From Candidatus Hodarchaeota archaeon (GTDB lineage: Archaea; Asgardarchaeota; Heimdallarchaeia; Hodarchaeales; Hodarchaeaceae), in the NCBI GenBank assembly GCA_029856365.1, contig JAHQWW010000013.1, positions 1-55,725 of the forward strand: 55,725 nucleotides of DNA, read 5' to 3'. Every line of letters begins with the position of its first letter. The first letter of the stretch is position 1. A program made the translations under genes and the position numbers. Under the pieces are notes generated by a model. The model ran no database searches. It was not told the DNA's origin and worked only from the letters and a program-made list of their open reading frames with translations. Below, piece by piece: positions 27,218 through 36,369 of this stretch.

Positions 27218-27367
27218 TCAATGTGAAAAATGGATTCTTTGTATTGTGTAGATGTTGTTTTACTAACATATGTGCTTAATAAACAGAAATTACGATTTTA
27301 CTTACTTAAAAATGAAGTATTTTATTAGTGAGATTAATGACTTGAAAAACAAAGTGAGGGCTATGAC

Positions 27368-29683
27368 TTGGCCGAGATATATGACGCAATTATCTTAGGG
27401 AAAGTTAATCCATTTCGATCTACCTCAGTAGGTGATCCTTGGCAGGCCGAAGTAATTGATGTCCCAGAGATAAATCGAAAAGCTAGTAGGGTTGTTCTTG
27501 AAACATTAGATGAAGTAAGATCAACTGGCCGATCAGGCATGTGTATGATTCTGGGAGACGCGGGAGTTGGAAAAACGCACATTTTAGCTCGTTTGAGGCG
27601 AATTGCTGAGGAAAAAGACTACCTTTTTATCTCTATACGGCCTTTTGGGGATCTTCAACGCATATACGGCCATATTCTCCAAGAGATAATGATAAGCCTT
27701 CGTAAGAAAGGGGAAGGGGAGAAGTACAGCCCACTCGAACGATTTATCGGTGAAATTGTTTCCCGAGCGTTATCTGATGGTTTACCTGACAATCCTGTAG
27801 CAAGCAGCCTTGCTGAATCTTTTAGCCAGGATCCCATGAAAATTTTTACATTTAAACCCGAAAAGTTTTATTCGACTAATTTGAGAAAGATGGCTATTAA
27901 TTACCTTGCAAGTATTCACCCTGATATAGATATTCAATTCCTAGAAGTACTTTTTCACACACTAAATCCAACGATTAGACCAACCGCGTTTAAATGGCTC
28001 TCTGGAATAGAAGTATCAGAGGCAGATCTTGAACGACTAGATGTTCCTCATTCTATCGATTCAGAAAATAGATCCTTATCCATAATTCAAACTATCTCTG
28101 CACTTGCTCACAAACCAATTTTATTAAGTTTTGACCAGTTGGAATCAATTTATATTCGCTTCAAACGAGACAATGGAATTCAACTTCTTTTCGATTCATT
28201 AACTAACCTGTATAATCAATGTAAACATCTCCTTGTTTTAGCAATGGTGCAGTCTATTGTATGGAAAGAATCCATTGTTGAAGAGGTTCCAGAATATTCA
28301 CGTCAGCGAATAGATTATATAACATCACTTGAACGATTAACAGCTGAAACAGCTTCATTACTAACTGAGGCTAGAATAGAAACAGTATTCCGTGACTCGG
28401 GTGTAACCCCTCCATTTCCCACCTACCCTTTTACAGAAGAATACATCACAATAGCTAATCAGAATACTAACGGAAATCCTCGTTTGTTTCTTCGTCATTT
28501 GCGAGATAGAATAAACGAATTCAAAGATCGAGGATTAATTCGTAAATTAACAACATCGGATATCACTGCAGATGTTAAGAAAGAAGCTGTAGCTGTAGCT
28601 GGAGTACCACCAATGACTCCAGACCAAGTTATCGCTTCAGCTGATCTATCAGAGGAGAGTACCAAATCAATTGTAGATCTAAGACCTGAGGAATTGGAAG
28701 CGTTAGCAGAACTATTTCCAGATGTCGATAAACCAACACCAGAACCAGCAATCAGCACTTCAACAGTGCTACCCCCTGCAAAAACCATTGAACTTACATC
28801 CATCTCCCCAACAAAAGTGACATCCACACCAAGCGAGTTGATAGGATTTTTAGAGAAGAAATGGGGTCAATATGCTCGAGAATTCGAACAAGAAATCTGG
28901 GCGTTTCCTCATCCAGTTCGTCGGGACTTTTTGAAGGGAGTTCTATATGATATCCTCAATACGTCTATTGACCGTCAGGTACCTATTTATGGTTTAACAA
29001 TTCTCAATGTTAGGATCGATCGCCAACTAATTGAAAAAGATGAAAAAGGACTTGATTTAGTTTTCACTTATCAAACCCCTAGAGGACCAACATCCGTGGG
29101 TATCGAAATTAATAATTCTGAGCACTCTGCAACAGTTTTTCAGAGTCTCCGACGGTTGAAAAAACTCATTAAGGGGAATATTCGTCATGCATTTATCTTA
29201 AGAGATGAAGAATTGTCCCTACAACGAACAGCTTCCAAATCACTAGATTTAGCTCAATCATTGTCTGAATATGGAGGACTATATTATATCGACTTTATGT
29301 CTAACCAAGCGCTTTTAGCAACTAAAAAACTGATGGAAATGGCTTCAGCAGGAGACATAACTTTTGGAAGCCACACAATCTCGAGAAATGAGGCATTAAC
29401 TTTTATTTTTGAGGAATGTCTTAATCGGATCATAATTTTTCAAACCATATTTGGTCATCTTAGTACTAGTGTAAGCGGGGCAAGAGGCAGTATTGATAGG
29501 ATTTCAGAGTCATCTGAAGCTATAGAAGCCATTATTTCTATTCTAAAATTTAATCCGACAATGACCACGGATAGATTATGCCTCTTACTCAATCGTACTG
29601 AAGGAGATATTATTCCCGTACTGAAAATGCTTGCCATTCGTGGAATGATTTCTTTTGATGGGAAGAGTATTCACCTACTCTAA
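27368..29683 (+). CDS. Large P-loop ATPase with nuclease-like and winged-helix C-terminal parts
   Basis: 771 residues from a TTG start with GAGG 9 bases upstream. Residues 1-430 form an AAA/STAND-type ATPase: Walker A GDAGVGKT at 63-70 and Walker B ILLSFDQLES near 251-260. The first 20 residues carry NPFRSTSVGDPW. A Pro/Thr/Ser-rich linker spans about 445-490. Then comes a mixed alpha/beta domain in which GLDLVFTY and VGIEINNSEH could be the D and E-x-N of a restriction-nuclease-like fold, which is speculative. The last 50 residues look like a winged helix (MTTDRLCLLLNRTEGDIIPVLK). I cannot name the family. The layout (NTPase, sensor or nuclease, HTH) is that of defence, replication or regulatory ATPases. 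The convergent neighbour at 29709 is also a winged-helix protein. Confidence 0.6.
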   Translation: MAEIYDAIILGKVNPFRSTSVGDPWQAEVIDVPEINRKASRVVLETLDEVRSTGRSGMCMILGDAGVGKTHILARLRRIAEEKDYLFISIRPFGDLQRIYGHILQEIMISLRKKGEGEKYSPLERFIGEIVSRALSDGLPDNPVASSLAESFSQDPMKIFTFKPEKFYSTNLRKMAINYLASIHPDIDIQFLEVLFHTLNPTIRPTAFKWLSGIEVSEADLERLDVPHSIDSENRSLSIIQTISALAHKPILLSFDQLESIYIRFKRDNGIQLLFDSLTNLYNQCKHLLVLAMVQSIVWKESIVEEVPEYSRQRIDYITSLERLTAETASLLTEARIETVFRDSGVTPPFPTYPFTEEYITIANQNTNGNPRLFLRHLRDRINEFKDRGLIRKLTTSDITADVKKEAVAVAGVPPMTPDQVIASADLSEESTKSIVDLRPEELEALAELFPDVDKPTPEPAISTSTVLPPAKTIELTSISPTKVTSTPSELIGFLEKKWGQYAREFEQEIWAFPHPVRRDFLKGVLYDILNTSIDRQVPIYGLTILNVRIDRQLIEKDEKGLDLVFTYQTPRGPTSVGIEINNSEHSATVFQSLRRLKKLIKGNIRHAFILRDEELSLQRTASKSLDLAQSLSEYGGLYYIDFMSNQALLATKKLMEMASAGDITFGSHTISRNEALTFIFEECLNRIIIFQTIFGHLSTSVSGARGSIDRISESSEAIEAIISILKFNPTMTTDRLCLLLNRTEGDIIPVLKMLAIRGMISFDGKSIHLL

Positions 29684-29708
29684 ACAAAAAAATCTCTTGA
29701 GCTAATTT

Positions 29709-30176
29709 TCAAAAGAAGCCTTGTGACCATGGTCTTAGGCTCCACTGGTGATGGATATCACTTTTTGTTAATTGAACCTGACCCTTATCTGTAATTAAAG
29801 TTAAGAATTCCAATGCCTTTTGGATATCATCGATTTCGTGAGATATTTTCTGTGCTAATTCTGGAACACTTTGACTACTTTCATGGAGAATTTCAATAAT
29901 TTTCGCTAATGCTTTGATATATTTGAAGCGAAATTCCTTTGGGGGAGGAGCAGAAGCTTCTTTTTTCGTGATTATTTTCCATTTCCCATCCAGATCGGAT
30001 ATTATTTTCCCAAAAGAAGTTAGATACTGAAGCATCCATGCTATTTCACTCACGTCAGGAACACAAACTCTGACAATTTTCGCAATCTGTAACGATGAGA
30101 GTGACTCTTCACTTTCTAAAGCTTCAAGGATACTCAACATCCATTTAAATGGAAATTTTTCTTTTTCGATAATCAT
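29709..30176 (-). CDS. Two-winged-helix protein
   Basis: 155 residues. Two repeats look like winged helices: about 10-75 (LSSLQIAKIVRVCVPDVSEIAWML, then IISDLDGKWKII) and about 90-150 (SVPELAQKISHEIDDIQKALEFL, then QVQLTKS). It is probably a transcription factor or a helper of the archaeal basal machinery; no specific family is recognised. It is the third gene of a minus-strand operon behind the GHMP kinase and larE (19-base gap). Confidence 0.55.
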   Translation of the reverse strand: MIIEKEKFPFKWMLSILEALESEESLSSLQIAKIVRVCVPDVSEIAWMLQYLTSFGKIISDLDGKWKIITKKEASAPPPKEFRFKYIKALAKIIEILHESSQSVPELAQKISHEIDDIQKALEFLTLITDKGQVQLTKSDIHHQWSLRPWSQGFF

Positions 30177-30195
30177 TGGGGGTCAAACCACATTA

Positions 30196-31005
30196 CTATT
30201 CTAATGATATTTCAGGTATTGAGGGACGATAGCCCTCTAAGTCCAATGTAACATAAGAATACCCTAAAGCTCGTAATTCCTTTACAATTTGATTAAATAT
30301 GTTTTTTTCTAAAAGAGTAGGGAAGTCTTTTTGATTGATTTCTATTCGAGCAATAGTATCATGGTCACGAAGTCGTATTTGGCTGGAAAATCCAAATCTA
30401 CGCAATATTTTCTCTCCTTGCTCTACCCTATTTAGTTTTTCTTGAGTTATCTTTTCACCATAAGGAATACGAGACGCAAGACATGCCATCGCAGGCTTTT
30501 TTGCTATTGGTAGTTTAAAATATGTAGCTATCTGTCTTACTTCCTCCTTGGTTATATTCCCTTGTAATAATGGACTCTTAACTCCCAATTTTTCGAGAGC
30601 TTTCAAACCAGGTCTATGCCCTTTAATGTCAGAGGCATTAGTACCGTCAATCACAATATTATATCCGTAACGCTTAGCATAATCCAATAAATGAGAAAAA
30701 ACAAGCAATTTGCAATGGAAACAGCGATCTGGGGGATTTTCCCAAAGATGTGTTTCAGGTTCAAGAGAGAGATGAATGATTTCATGAGGAATTTTCAAAT
30801 ATTGGGCAATGGTTTTAGCTTCCTCGACTTCTGAGCTGGAAATCCATTCAGAAATAACTGTAACTAGCTTAATCTTATCACACACTTTTTGAAAGAGTGT
30901 TGCCACTACAGTACTATCTACTCCACCAGAAAAAGCGATAATCCCTGACTTCCCCTCAAAAGGTTCTAAAAGGTCATGAATTTTTTTTTCTAAATTCCTC
31001 TCCAT
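30196..31005 (-). CDS. larE: LarE-type ATP-dependent sulfur transferase
   Basis: About 269 residues from the ATG at 31005 (a TTG at 31014 is an alternative). The PP-loop SGGVDSTVV is near residue 28. The cysteine in MACLASRIPYGE aligns with the sacrificial Cys176 of Lactobacillus LarE. A second cysteine pair lies in RCFHCK. LarE gives sulfur from its own cysteine to pyridinium dicarboxylate, building the nickel-pincer cofactor of lactate racemase and other racemases. No larB, larC or larA gene is in the window. Related LarE-like proteins may serve other sulfur transfers. It lies in an operon between a GHMP kinase and a winged-helix protein. Confidence 0.83.
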   Translation of the reverse strand: MERNLEKKIHDLLEPFEGKSGIIAFSGGVDSTVVATLFQKVCDKIKLVTVISEWISSSEVEEAKTIAQYLKIPHEIIHLSLEPETHLWENPPDRCFHCKLLVFSHLLDYAKRYGYNIVIDGTNASDIKGHRPGLKALEKLGVKSPLLQGNITKEEVRQIATYFKLPIAKKPAMACLASRIPYGEKITQEKLNRVEQGEKILRRFGFSSQIRLRDHDTIARIEINQKDFPTLLEKNIFNQIVKELRALGYSYVTLDLEGYRPSIPEISLE

Positions 31006-31025
31006 ATTATTCAACTCTTCTCATA

Positions 31026-32087
31026 TTATTCGTTAACTCTAAAAACTCCTGGAACAGTACAAACTATGTACGTATTTGCACCCTCCTGTTGAATAGCTCG
31101 GCTCACCTCTTCTTCACGGCCAGGGCAGAGAGCAATCATACATCCACCATTCCCAGATCCTGTAATTTTACAACCCAAGGCACCAGCTTCCATTGCTGCT
31201 TTAATCATGGCCTCAATTTTCGGAGTACTCACATTCAAATGGTCTCGGAGAGAAGCATGGTGTCGATTCATTAAGGTTCCAATGTATTCCTTGTTCCAAG
31301 TGGATTTTTGAAGCTCTAAATGAGCTTTTCTTGTCAGTTCGTAGTTAATGACAGCTGATTTTAACGTATTAAGAGAAAACTCATCTAATTGCCCTTTAAT
31401 AGGATTTAATTCCTTAACATCATTAATCGTTAACTCTCGTACCTTTGTTACTTGTAAATATTCTAGACAATTCCTCACCCCACTTTTAATAGTTTCTAAT
31501 GTAGTAAGAGTATCTTTCTTCTCTAAAGAATTTCCTATAACAATTCCAGGTAATTCAGTTAAGAGCTGAGTACACCTTATTGGATCAAATTCCTCAAAGT
31601 TCACATAACCATGAGTGATCACCATGTGGTCTTGCATCCCGCCAGGTTCATTAAATTCTAGGACTTCAGCTTGATGGGCGAATTTGGTGATTTCCATTGG
31701 GGTCAACGGATTATTAAACAGTTCAGCTAGAAATGAAATCCAAATTACGCATAAAGCACTAGAAGAGGACAGGCCTGCCTGCATAGGAATGTCACTTGTA
31801 ATTCGTGCAAAAACACCCTGACCATGAGGAATAATCTCATTTTCTTGTAAAACTTTCACTCCAGAGCGTAAATAATCACGAGGTAATTTGTAGCGAATAT
31901 TAGTAGCAAAAAAGGACTGAGTATCTTTTATATCTGGCAACTCTATATGGTATTTACTTGAATTAGCTTTTTCCCCAGTTATAGTCATATATAAATTTAC
32001 CGCAGCAGGAATAACTGGGAGTCCCAAGTAATCTTGGTGTTCTCCAAATAATACAATTCTTCCAGGCGCCTTCATGGTTAAAATCAT
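31026..32087 (-). CDS. Galactokinase-like GHMP kinase
   Basis: 353 residues. Motif 1, GRIVLFGEHQDYLG (about 10-23), is the galactokinase signature. Motif 2, GLSSSSALCV, is the ATP loop. Motif 3 is GCKITGSGNGGCMIAL near 310. The catalytic Asp and Arg region is present (GMQDHM). The protein is close to galactokinase or to archaeal sugar 1-kinases, but the substrate cannot be fixed; mevalonate kinase is less likely because of the EHQDY motif. It is the first gene of a minus-strand operon with larE, 11 bases away (20 from the preferred larE start). AGTGAG precedes the ATG. Confidence 0.8.
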   Translation of the reverse strand: MILTMKAPGRIVLFGEHQDYLGLPVIPAAVNLYMTITGEKANSSKYHIELPDIKDTQSFFATNIRYKLPRDYLRSGVKVLQENEIIPHGQGVFARITSDIPMQAGLSSSSALCVIWISFLAELFNNPLTPMEITKFAHQAEVLEFNEPGGMQDHMVITHGYVNFEEFDPIRCTQLLTELPGIVIGNSLEKKDTLTTLETIKSGVRNCLEYLQVTKVRELTINDVKELNPIKGQLDEFSLNTLKSAVINYELTRKAHLELQKSTWNKEYIGTLMNRHHASLRDHLNVSTPKIEAMIKAAMEAGALGCKITGSGNGGCMIALCPGREEEVSRAIQQEGANTYIVCTVPGVFRVNE

Positions 32088-32416
32088 TTATTTTCTCACT
32101 CGTATTGGACTTTCTCATTCATTGTTTATTTTTTATCTAATTATTTCATTATCAACTACTTCTATAAATGAAAGATTTTATGAAATTACAAATTGCCTCT
32201 CCTTTTACTAAAGGACATAAACTGATTAATGTCGGGTGTATTCGAAAGAAAATGAATAAAGTCGGCGTATTTTGTTAATTATGTGATTAGCAATTAAACG
32301 TATCTCTTTAGTAGTACCTACTTTCTTGTCTTCGGAAGAATATTTATATGAAGTGGGAAAACGAAAAATCCCGTCTTATTTACGTTGTATACATCAAACC
32401 ACATTGAGATCTACCC
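32088..32416. other. Divergent intergenic region with promoter
   Basis: 329 AT-rich bases between the minus-strand GHMP kinase operon and the plus-strand mini-endonuclease gene. It should hold both promoters. The TATA-like site at 32339-32350 is the only clear signal. No gene or RNA seen. Confidence 0.45.
32339..32350 (+). promoter_or_regulatory. TATA box for the first mini-endonuclease gene
   Basis: AATATTTATATG stands out from a more mixed context, about 70 bases before the ATG at 32417, with a G/A-rich stretch (GGAAG) just upstream as possible BRE. It would start transcription near 32375. Confidence 0.35.
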
Positions 32417-32812
32417 ATGCAAGCCGATTTTATTAACAAACCGCTGAAAGATCTAGCTTTAACGGTATTTGAGGCCTTAGAGTTTGTCACCCTCCACCCT
32501 ATGCAAGTACTCAAACATCCGCTGGCTGATTCACGCTTATCTTACGTTGTAAAACGCTTAAAACAAAACCCATCGCAGAAATCAGAATTAATCGGAGTTA
32601 TAATTCGAGATTGGAAACGAGTTGTCGGTGTTGGTCAAATCCACAAAGCAGAGGAGCTTCTTAAGGCTTGTCCTAAACTTTCTCGTGTTCTAATAATCTC
32701 TTCAATGGGATTTTCATACTCAGCCACGCGCCTTGCAGAAAAAATAGGAATTGGTTTGATGTCACGTGGTGAATTAGTATCCCTGTTACAAAAACGGGTG
32801 GAAGCCCTTTAA
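32417..32812 (+). CDS. Mini restriction-endonuclease-like (Mrr fold) protein, copy 1
   Basis: 131 residues. The order fits the catalytic core of Mrr-type PD-(D/E)xK nucleases: a helix, an acidic/Arg strand (LADSRLSYVVKRL), the strand VIIRDWKR, a conserved loop VVGVGQIHKAEELL, the strand RVLIISSMGFSYSA, a helix, and ISLMSRGELVSLL-like closing strands. In Mrr the second catalytic strand reads E-x-K; here it is D-W-K, with the lysine kept. Nothing else (DNA-binding or methyl-reading domain) is attached. A paralog lies 310 bases downstream (about 60% identical by eye). Active nuclease or non-catalytic DNA-binding relative cannot be settled. Confidence 0.65.
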   Translation: MQADFINKPLKDLALTVFEALEFVTLHPMQVLKHPLADSRLSYVVKRLKQNPSQKSELIGVIIRDWKRVVGVGQIHKAEELLKACPKLSRVLIISSMGFSYSATRLAEKIGIGLMSRGELVSLLQKRVEAL

Positions 32813-33122
32813 TGAAGCTATGAACTGAAGTCGTGGCGGATGATTTTTCTGCAGAAACCAATTTTGCAGAATATCATATTTTATTTTTGTTACAATTCAT
32901 AGAAATTGGTCAAATGACAATCCAAAAGAAATAAACTGTTCAAGATTATTTATGTCGGCATGTTCGGGGAATTATTGTTTTATGCCGTTATGATTCCTCT
33001 TTTCCTTATTAGAATTTATCTTATTTAGCAATTCATTGCTTTTATCTTATTTAGGTATTACGGGAAATTATAAACTTCGATTACTTGTTAATACTAAACA
33101 TAACCCGATCAGTGATTGTATC
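32813..33122 (+). other. Gap between the tandem mini-endonuclease genes
   Basis: 310 AT-rich bases. The frame of the second gene stays open back to 33036, but this upstream part does not match copy 1, so I treat it as non-coding. No clear hairpin, RNA gene or repeat of the first gene's promoter. Confidence 0.45.
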
Positions 33123-33497
33123 ATGTACACTAAATCACTTCTTGATCTTGTAGTAACAGCTTTTGAAACAATTGGTTTTGTCACACACCATCCAATGCAA
33201 ATATTAAAACATCCTCTAGCCGATTCACGACTATCCTATATTTTAACGCGAGTAGAATCAAAATCAGAGTACATTGGAGTTATTGTCTGTGATTGGAAAC
33301 GAATCGTTGGGATTGGACAGATCTGTAAAACAGAAGAACTACTCCACGCGTGTCCTGAGCTTAATCAAGTTTTAATCATCTCCTCTATGGGATTCTCACG
33401 CGCAGCTTTACTTATTGCAGAGAAGAGGAGAAAAATTGGGTTAATTTCTAAAAAAGAATTAATCTCATTAATGTTAAAACACCTGGAAATTTCATAA
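33123..33497 (+). CDS. Mini restriction-endonuclease-like (Mrr fold) protein, copy 2
   Basis: 124 residues from the ATG at 33123, chosen because the protein then aligns end to end with copy 1 (MYTKSLLDLVVTAFE against LKDLALTVFE). Shared blocks include HPLADSRLSY, DWKRIVGIGQI and VLIISSMGFS. The D-W-K active-site variant is the same as in copy 1. A short insertion (EKRRKIGL) is the main difference. Gene duplication is evident; both copies look intact, which suggests that each is under selection. They could form a heterodimer. Confidence 0.65.
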   Translation: MYTKSLLDLVVTAFETIGFVTHHPMQILKHPLADSRLSYILTRVESKSEYIGVIVCDWKRIVGIGQICKTEELLHACPELNQVLIISSMGFSRAALLIAEKRRKIGLISKKELISLMLKHLEIS

Positions 33498-33520
33498 CTC
33501 AATTGAAACAATTTCTATTA

Positions 33521-34861
33521 TTAAAAAATAGTTTTAGAGATTGGAGATGCAATTTCTTCAAGAGTATCTTGGGTTTGACGAATATGTTGGGCCGTATGTA
33601 CAAATGAAAAAGCTCCTATACCGTGCATTCCACTAATATACCTATTCAATAATGCTAATTGTAACAAGGCTTCCCGCTTTTTATCTGTCAAATGAACAAT
33701 ATTATACGGGGATGGATTTTCAACATATTTTGACAAAGCATGGATCGTAATAAAGGATTTATAACCTGTAGCAATGAAGTTTAATCTCTCATTAGTGAAA
33801 AATTTATTCATTTCTGTCAAAAACTTCGTACCAGCATTATTGGTACGATTGTATTCTAAATTAGACTTCTTTAGGATTTCTAAGGTTTTTAAACCAGCTG
33901 CCATACTAAGTGGATGTGCTGAAAACGTACCTCCTCCAGTCCAGACGCGATTATTCAACTCTGGGTTTGCCTGTTCCATTATCTCTCTCTTCCCCCCTAC
34001 TACCCCAATGGACAAACCTCCTCCGACAATTTTGCCCATTGTAGTCATATCTGGTAAAACTTTCAGTTGATTCTGGAATAACCCATAAGAAAATCTATAT
34101 CCAGTAATAATTTCATCAAAGATTAGTAGAATATCTAGCTTCTCAGTCAATTCTCTAATCATTTTTAAAAACTCAAGACTTACTGGAAAACCTCCTCCAC
34201 CACCTAATACTGGTTCAATGATAACTGCTGCTAAATCATGAGCATTCTCTTGAATTAAGTCCTTTGTTGTTTTATCATTCACCTCAAATGTCATGATTCC
34301 AGCTTGGTCATCTGGAAGAATTCCACGACCTTCTTTACCAAGAAATGGTGCTTTAACATTATATAAAAGCGTATCTGCATAGCCATGCCATCCCATCTTC
34401 GCTTTTGCTATTAATGATTTACCTGTATATGCACGGGCTAAACGAGTGGCATACATGGTTGATTCAGTACCACTAGAGCTAAACCTGACCTCCTCAAGGC
34501 TTGGATTATCATTAGTGAGGGTTTCTGCTAACTTAACTTGATCTTCAGTCACAGTTCCAAAATGCCATCCCTCCTCTAATTTTTCCTTGATAGTCTGTTG
34601 AACAGCGGGATGATTGTGACCAAGAAGCATCGAATAATGCCCTTGCCAGTAATCAATGTATTTAAAATTGTCAATATCTATTAAATAGGCATCCTGTCCA
34701 GTTTTGATAAATACAGGAAAGGCTCCTATTGATGGAAGACCCAAATTTCGGATATTATGCGAAACTCCCCCTGGAATCTGTTTTACGGATCTTTTCCATA
34801 ACTCCTCGGATCGTGGCCTTGCGTTGATGAAATTAGTAAGCTCTTCTTTATAGAAATTCAC
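33521..34861 (-). CDS. Class III aminotransferase (glutamate-1-semialdehyde aminomutase-like)
   Basis: 446 residues from GTG with GAGGG 6 bases upstream. The N-terminus KQIPGGVSHNIR and blocks such as RFSSSGTESTMYATRLARA, IIEPVLGGGG, LIFDEIITGYRFSYG and the Schiff-base lysine in TTMGKIVGGGLSIG (near 275) place it in the GSA-aminomutase branch of class III. Whether it makes 5-aminolevulinate or acts on another amine is not decided: no other heme genes lie nearby. It shares a strand with the membrane protein upstream (80-base gap). Confidence 0.85.
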   Translation of the reverse strand: MNFYKEELTNFINARPRSEELWKRSVKQIPGGVSHNIRNLGLPSIGAFPVFIKTGQDAYLIDIDNFKYIDYWQGHYSMLLGHNHPAVQQTIKEKLEEGWHFGTVTEDQVKLAETLTNDNPSLEEVRFSSSGTESTMYATRLARAYTGKSLIAKAKMGWHGYADTLLYNVKAPFLGKEGRGILPDDQAGIMTFEVNDKTTKDLIQENAHDLAAVIIEPVLGGGGGFPVSLEFLKMIRELTEKLDILLIFDEIITGYRFSYGLFQNQLKVLPDMTTMGKIVGGGLSIGVVGGKREIMEQANPELNNRVWTGGGTFSAHPLSMAAGLKTLEILKKSNLEYNRTNNAGTKFLTEMNKFFTNERLNFIATGYKSFITIHALSKYVENPSPYNIVHLTDKKREALLQLALLNRYISGMHGIGAFSFVHTAQHIRQTQDTLEEIASPISKTIF

Positions 34862-34941
34862 AAAGAACCCTCATGCTTTAACAATGAGAAATCATTTTTG
34901 TATTTTTATTATGAAAAAAACGAAAAAAGATGAGAAATCCT

Positions 34942-36369
34942 TCATAATCTCTGAAAAAACTCTTTTTGTTCAAGTTCTCTGAGTTTGGGGAGTAAATTGT
35001 AAAATACAATTTGTTCAAGATCATCACGAAAGGTTCCAAAATCCTCGTCGTCCATGAAAGGGTCTTGAAGTTTTGATCGAACTTTTAAGGCAGGTTCTTC
35101 TCCTCTCAAATTCCAAAAAATTCGTAATCGATTGTCAGTCAGATGATACATTGAATCAGATAACTTAATTTTCCTACTAACAATACCCGTTGGCCACCTG
35201 GCAAAAACCAAATAAGCTCCCAAAAACAGTAGAAGTGGAATCAGTACAAACCGCACAATTTCATGTGTTATTAAACCACTGTTAGAAATACTAAGGAAAG
35301 AAATTGCGGCTAATAATATTGAGATTATAAGGATAAGAAATCCAAATAAGACTGTAAACCAATCATTAAATCCTCCGTTGGGTCTGAAGCTGTGCCAAAA
35401 ATTTGGGATCTCGAAACGTGGTTTTTGATGCTTTGTTACAGCATTTTTCTTTTTTAACTGCTCATATGACATTGTCTCGGCGATATAATGAAAATTATCA
35501 TATCTAACTTTCTCTAACTTCCATTCATCGCTCCTCCCTCGAATATAAATGAAAAAAGGAGCCCAATCCATGTCATGGGTGGCGTGGGTAAAGGAAGGGG
35601 GTTCCCACTTCCAAAGAATCAGAGCAAAAATAGCTGCTGCAAAGAAAAGCATACTAATCCACGATATCTTCAAGGTCTCTTTTAAAATAGGTTCAATTAT
35701 CTCCTCACCTGGAATTGAAGGGTGCCAAGCCTCTGCTCCCTCAATTAGCTCTTCTTTTTGTGAACCTTTACTAATATAAATCTCCCCTAAGAGCATCCAA
35801 AATATCATTCCAAAAATGATGAAGAGCTGCCCGTTACTAAAAAAGTATGTTCCTTTGGTTAATCCTTTTAATGCCGCATATAACGATCTGGCGCCTAAAA
35901 AAAAGAAAATTCCACCAATAAGTACTACCGAAAGAATTGCATGGCTAAAAGAGAGATAAGAGTATATTAATGTTCCCAACAATCCAAGCACGAATAAGGG
36001 AAGAACCGTCATCCACAAAGAAATAAAGAAACGCTGTTTGGTCCAGACATAGATCCATTGGATGCACCTTAAATCATCTTCCTCGGTACTTTCCAGAATC
36101 CGAAAATAAGAACCTCCCCAAGCTTTAGATTTGCGTTCTGACCGTAACTCAATTCCTGACAGTTGGATTTCAGGCATAAATTGTTTGACCAAGTTGGAAT
36201 CTCTTTCTGTTACATCTACAGCGTCCAAAGGCATCATGAAACCTTTTTTTCTCAATCCTGCTTTTTCAATCTGTTTTCTCAGCGATTCAGTTTGCCATTT
36301 CTCTTCTACAGTCTCCTCAACAACTGTTTTCAAATCTACTATTTTTCCTTGTAAAGCAATATCTGTCAT
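34942..36369 (-). CDS. Polytopic membrane protein of unknown function
   Basis: 475 residues; GGTGAT lies just before the ATG (36373-36378). A soluble N-terminal part (about 110 residues, highly charged) is followed by about six transmembrane helices (for example LWMTVLPLFVLGLLGTLIY, VVLIGGIFFFLGA, LFIIFGMIFWMLLG, WFTVLFGFLILIISIL, FVLIPLLLFLGAYLVF). A charged loop of about 90 residues lies between helices 4 and 5, and a soluble tail ends in LREL-EQKEF. No family recognised. Confidence 0.7.
   Translation of the reverse strand: MTDIALQGKIVDLKTVVEETVEEKWQTESLRKQIEKAGLRKKGFMMPLDAVDVTERDSNLVKQFMPEIQLSGIELRSERKSKAWGGSYFRILESTEEDDLRCIQWIYVWTKQRFFISLWMTVLPLFVLGLLGTLIYSYLSFSHAILSVVLIGGIFFFLGARSLYAALKGLTKGTYFFSNGQLFIIFGMIFWMLLGEIYISKGSQKEELIEGAEAWHPSIPGEEIIEPILKETLKISWISMLFFAAAIFALILWKWEPPSFTHATHDMDWAPFFIYIRGRSDEWKLEKVRYDNFHYIAETMSYEQLKKKNAVTKHQKPRFEIPNFWHSFRPNGGFNDWFTVLFGFLILIISILLAAISFLSISNSGLITHEIVRFVLIPLLLFLGAYLVFARWPTGIVSRKIKLSDSMYHLTDNRLRIFWNLRGEEPALKVRSKLQDPFMDDEDFGTFRDDLEQIVFYNLLPKLRELEQKEFFQRL

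Noticed and set aside
31026..32087. Mevalonate kinase for the GHMP gene
   Set aside because: The GEHQDYLG motif is of the galactokinase kind; mevalonate kinases have a different loop after GEH.
25414..32405. TCAAACCACAT found three times in non-coding DNA (about 25415, 30183, 32394)
   Set aside because: An 11-mer seen three times in 55 kb is close to chance, and the orientation relative to the genes is not constant; two may just be weak ribosome sites.
33036..33122. Longer N-terminus for the second mini-endonuclease
   Set aside because: The extra 29 residues do not match copy 1; the ATG at 33123 gives full-length agreement.
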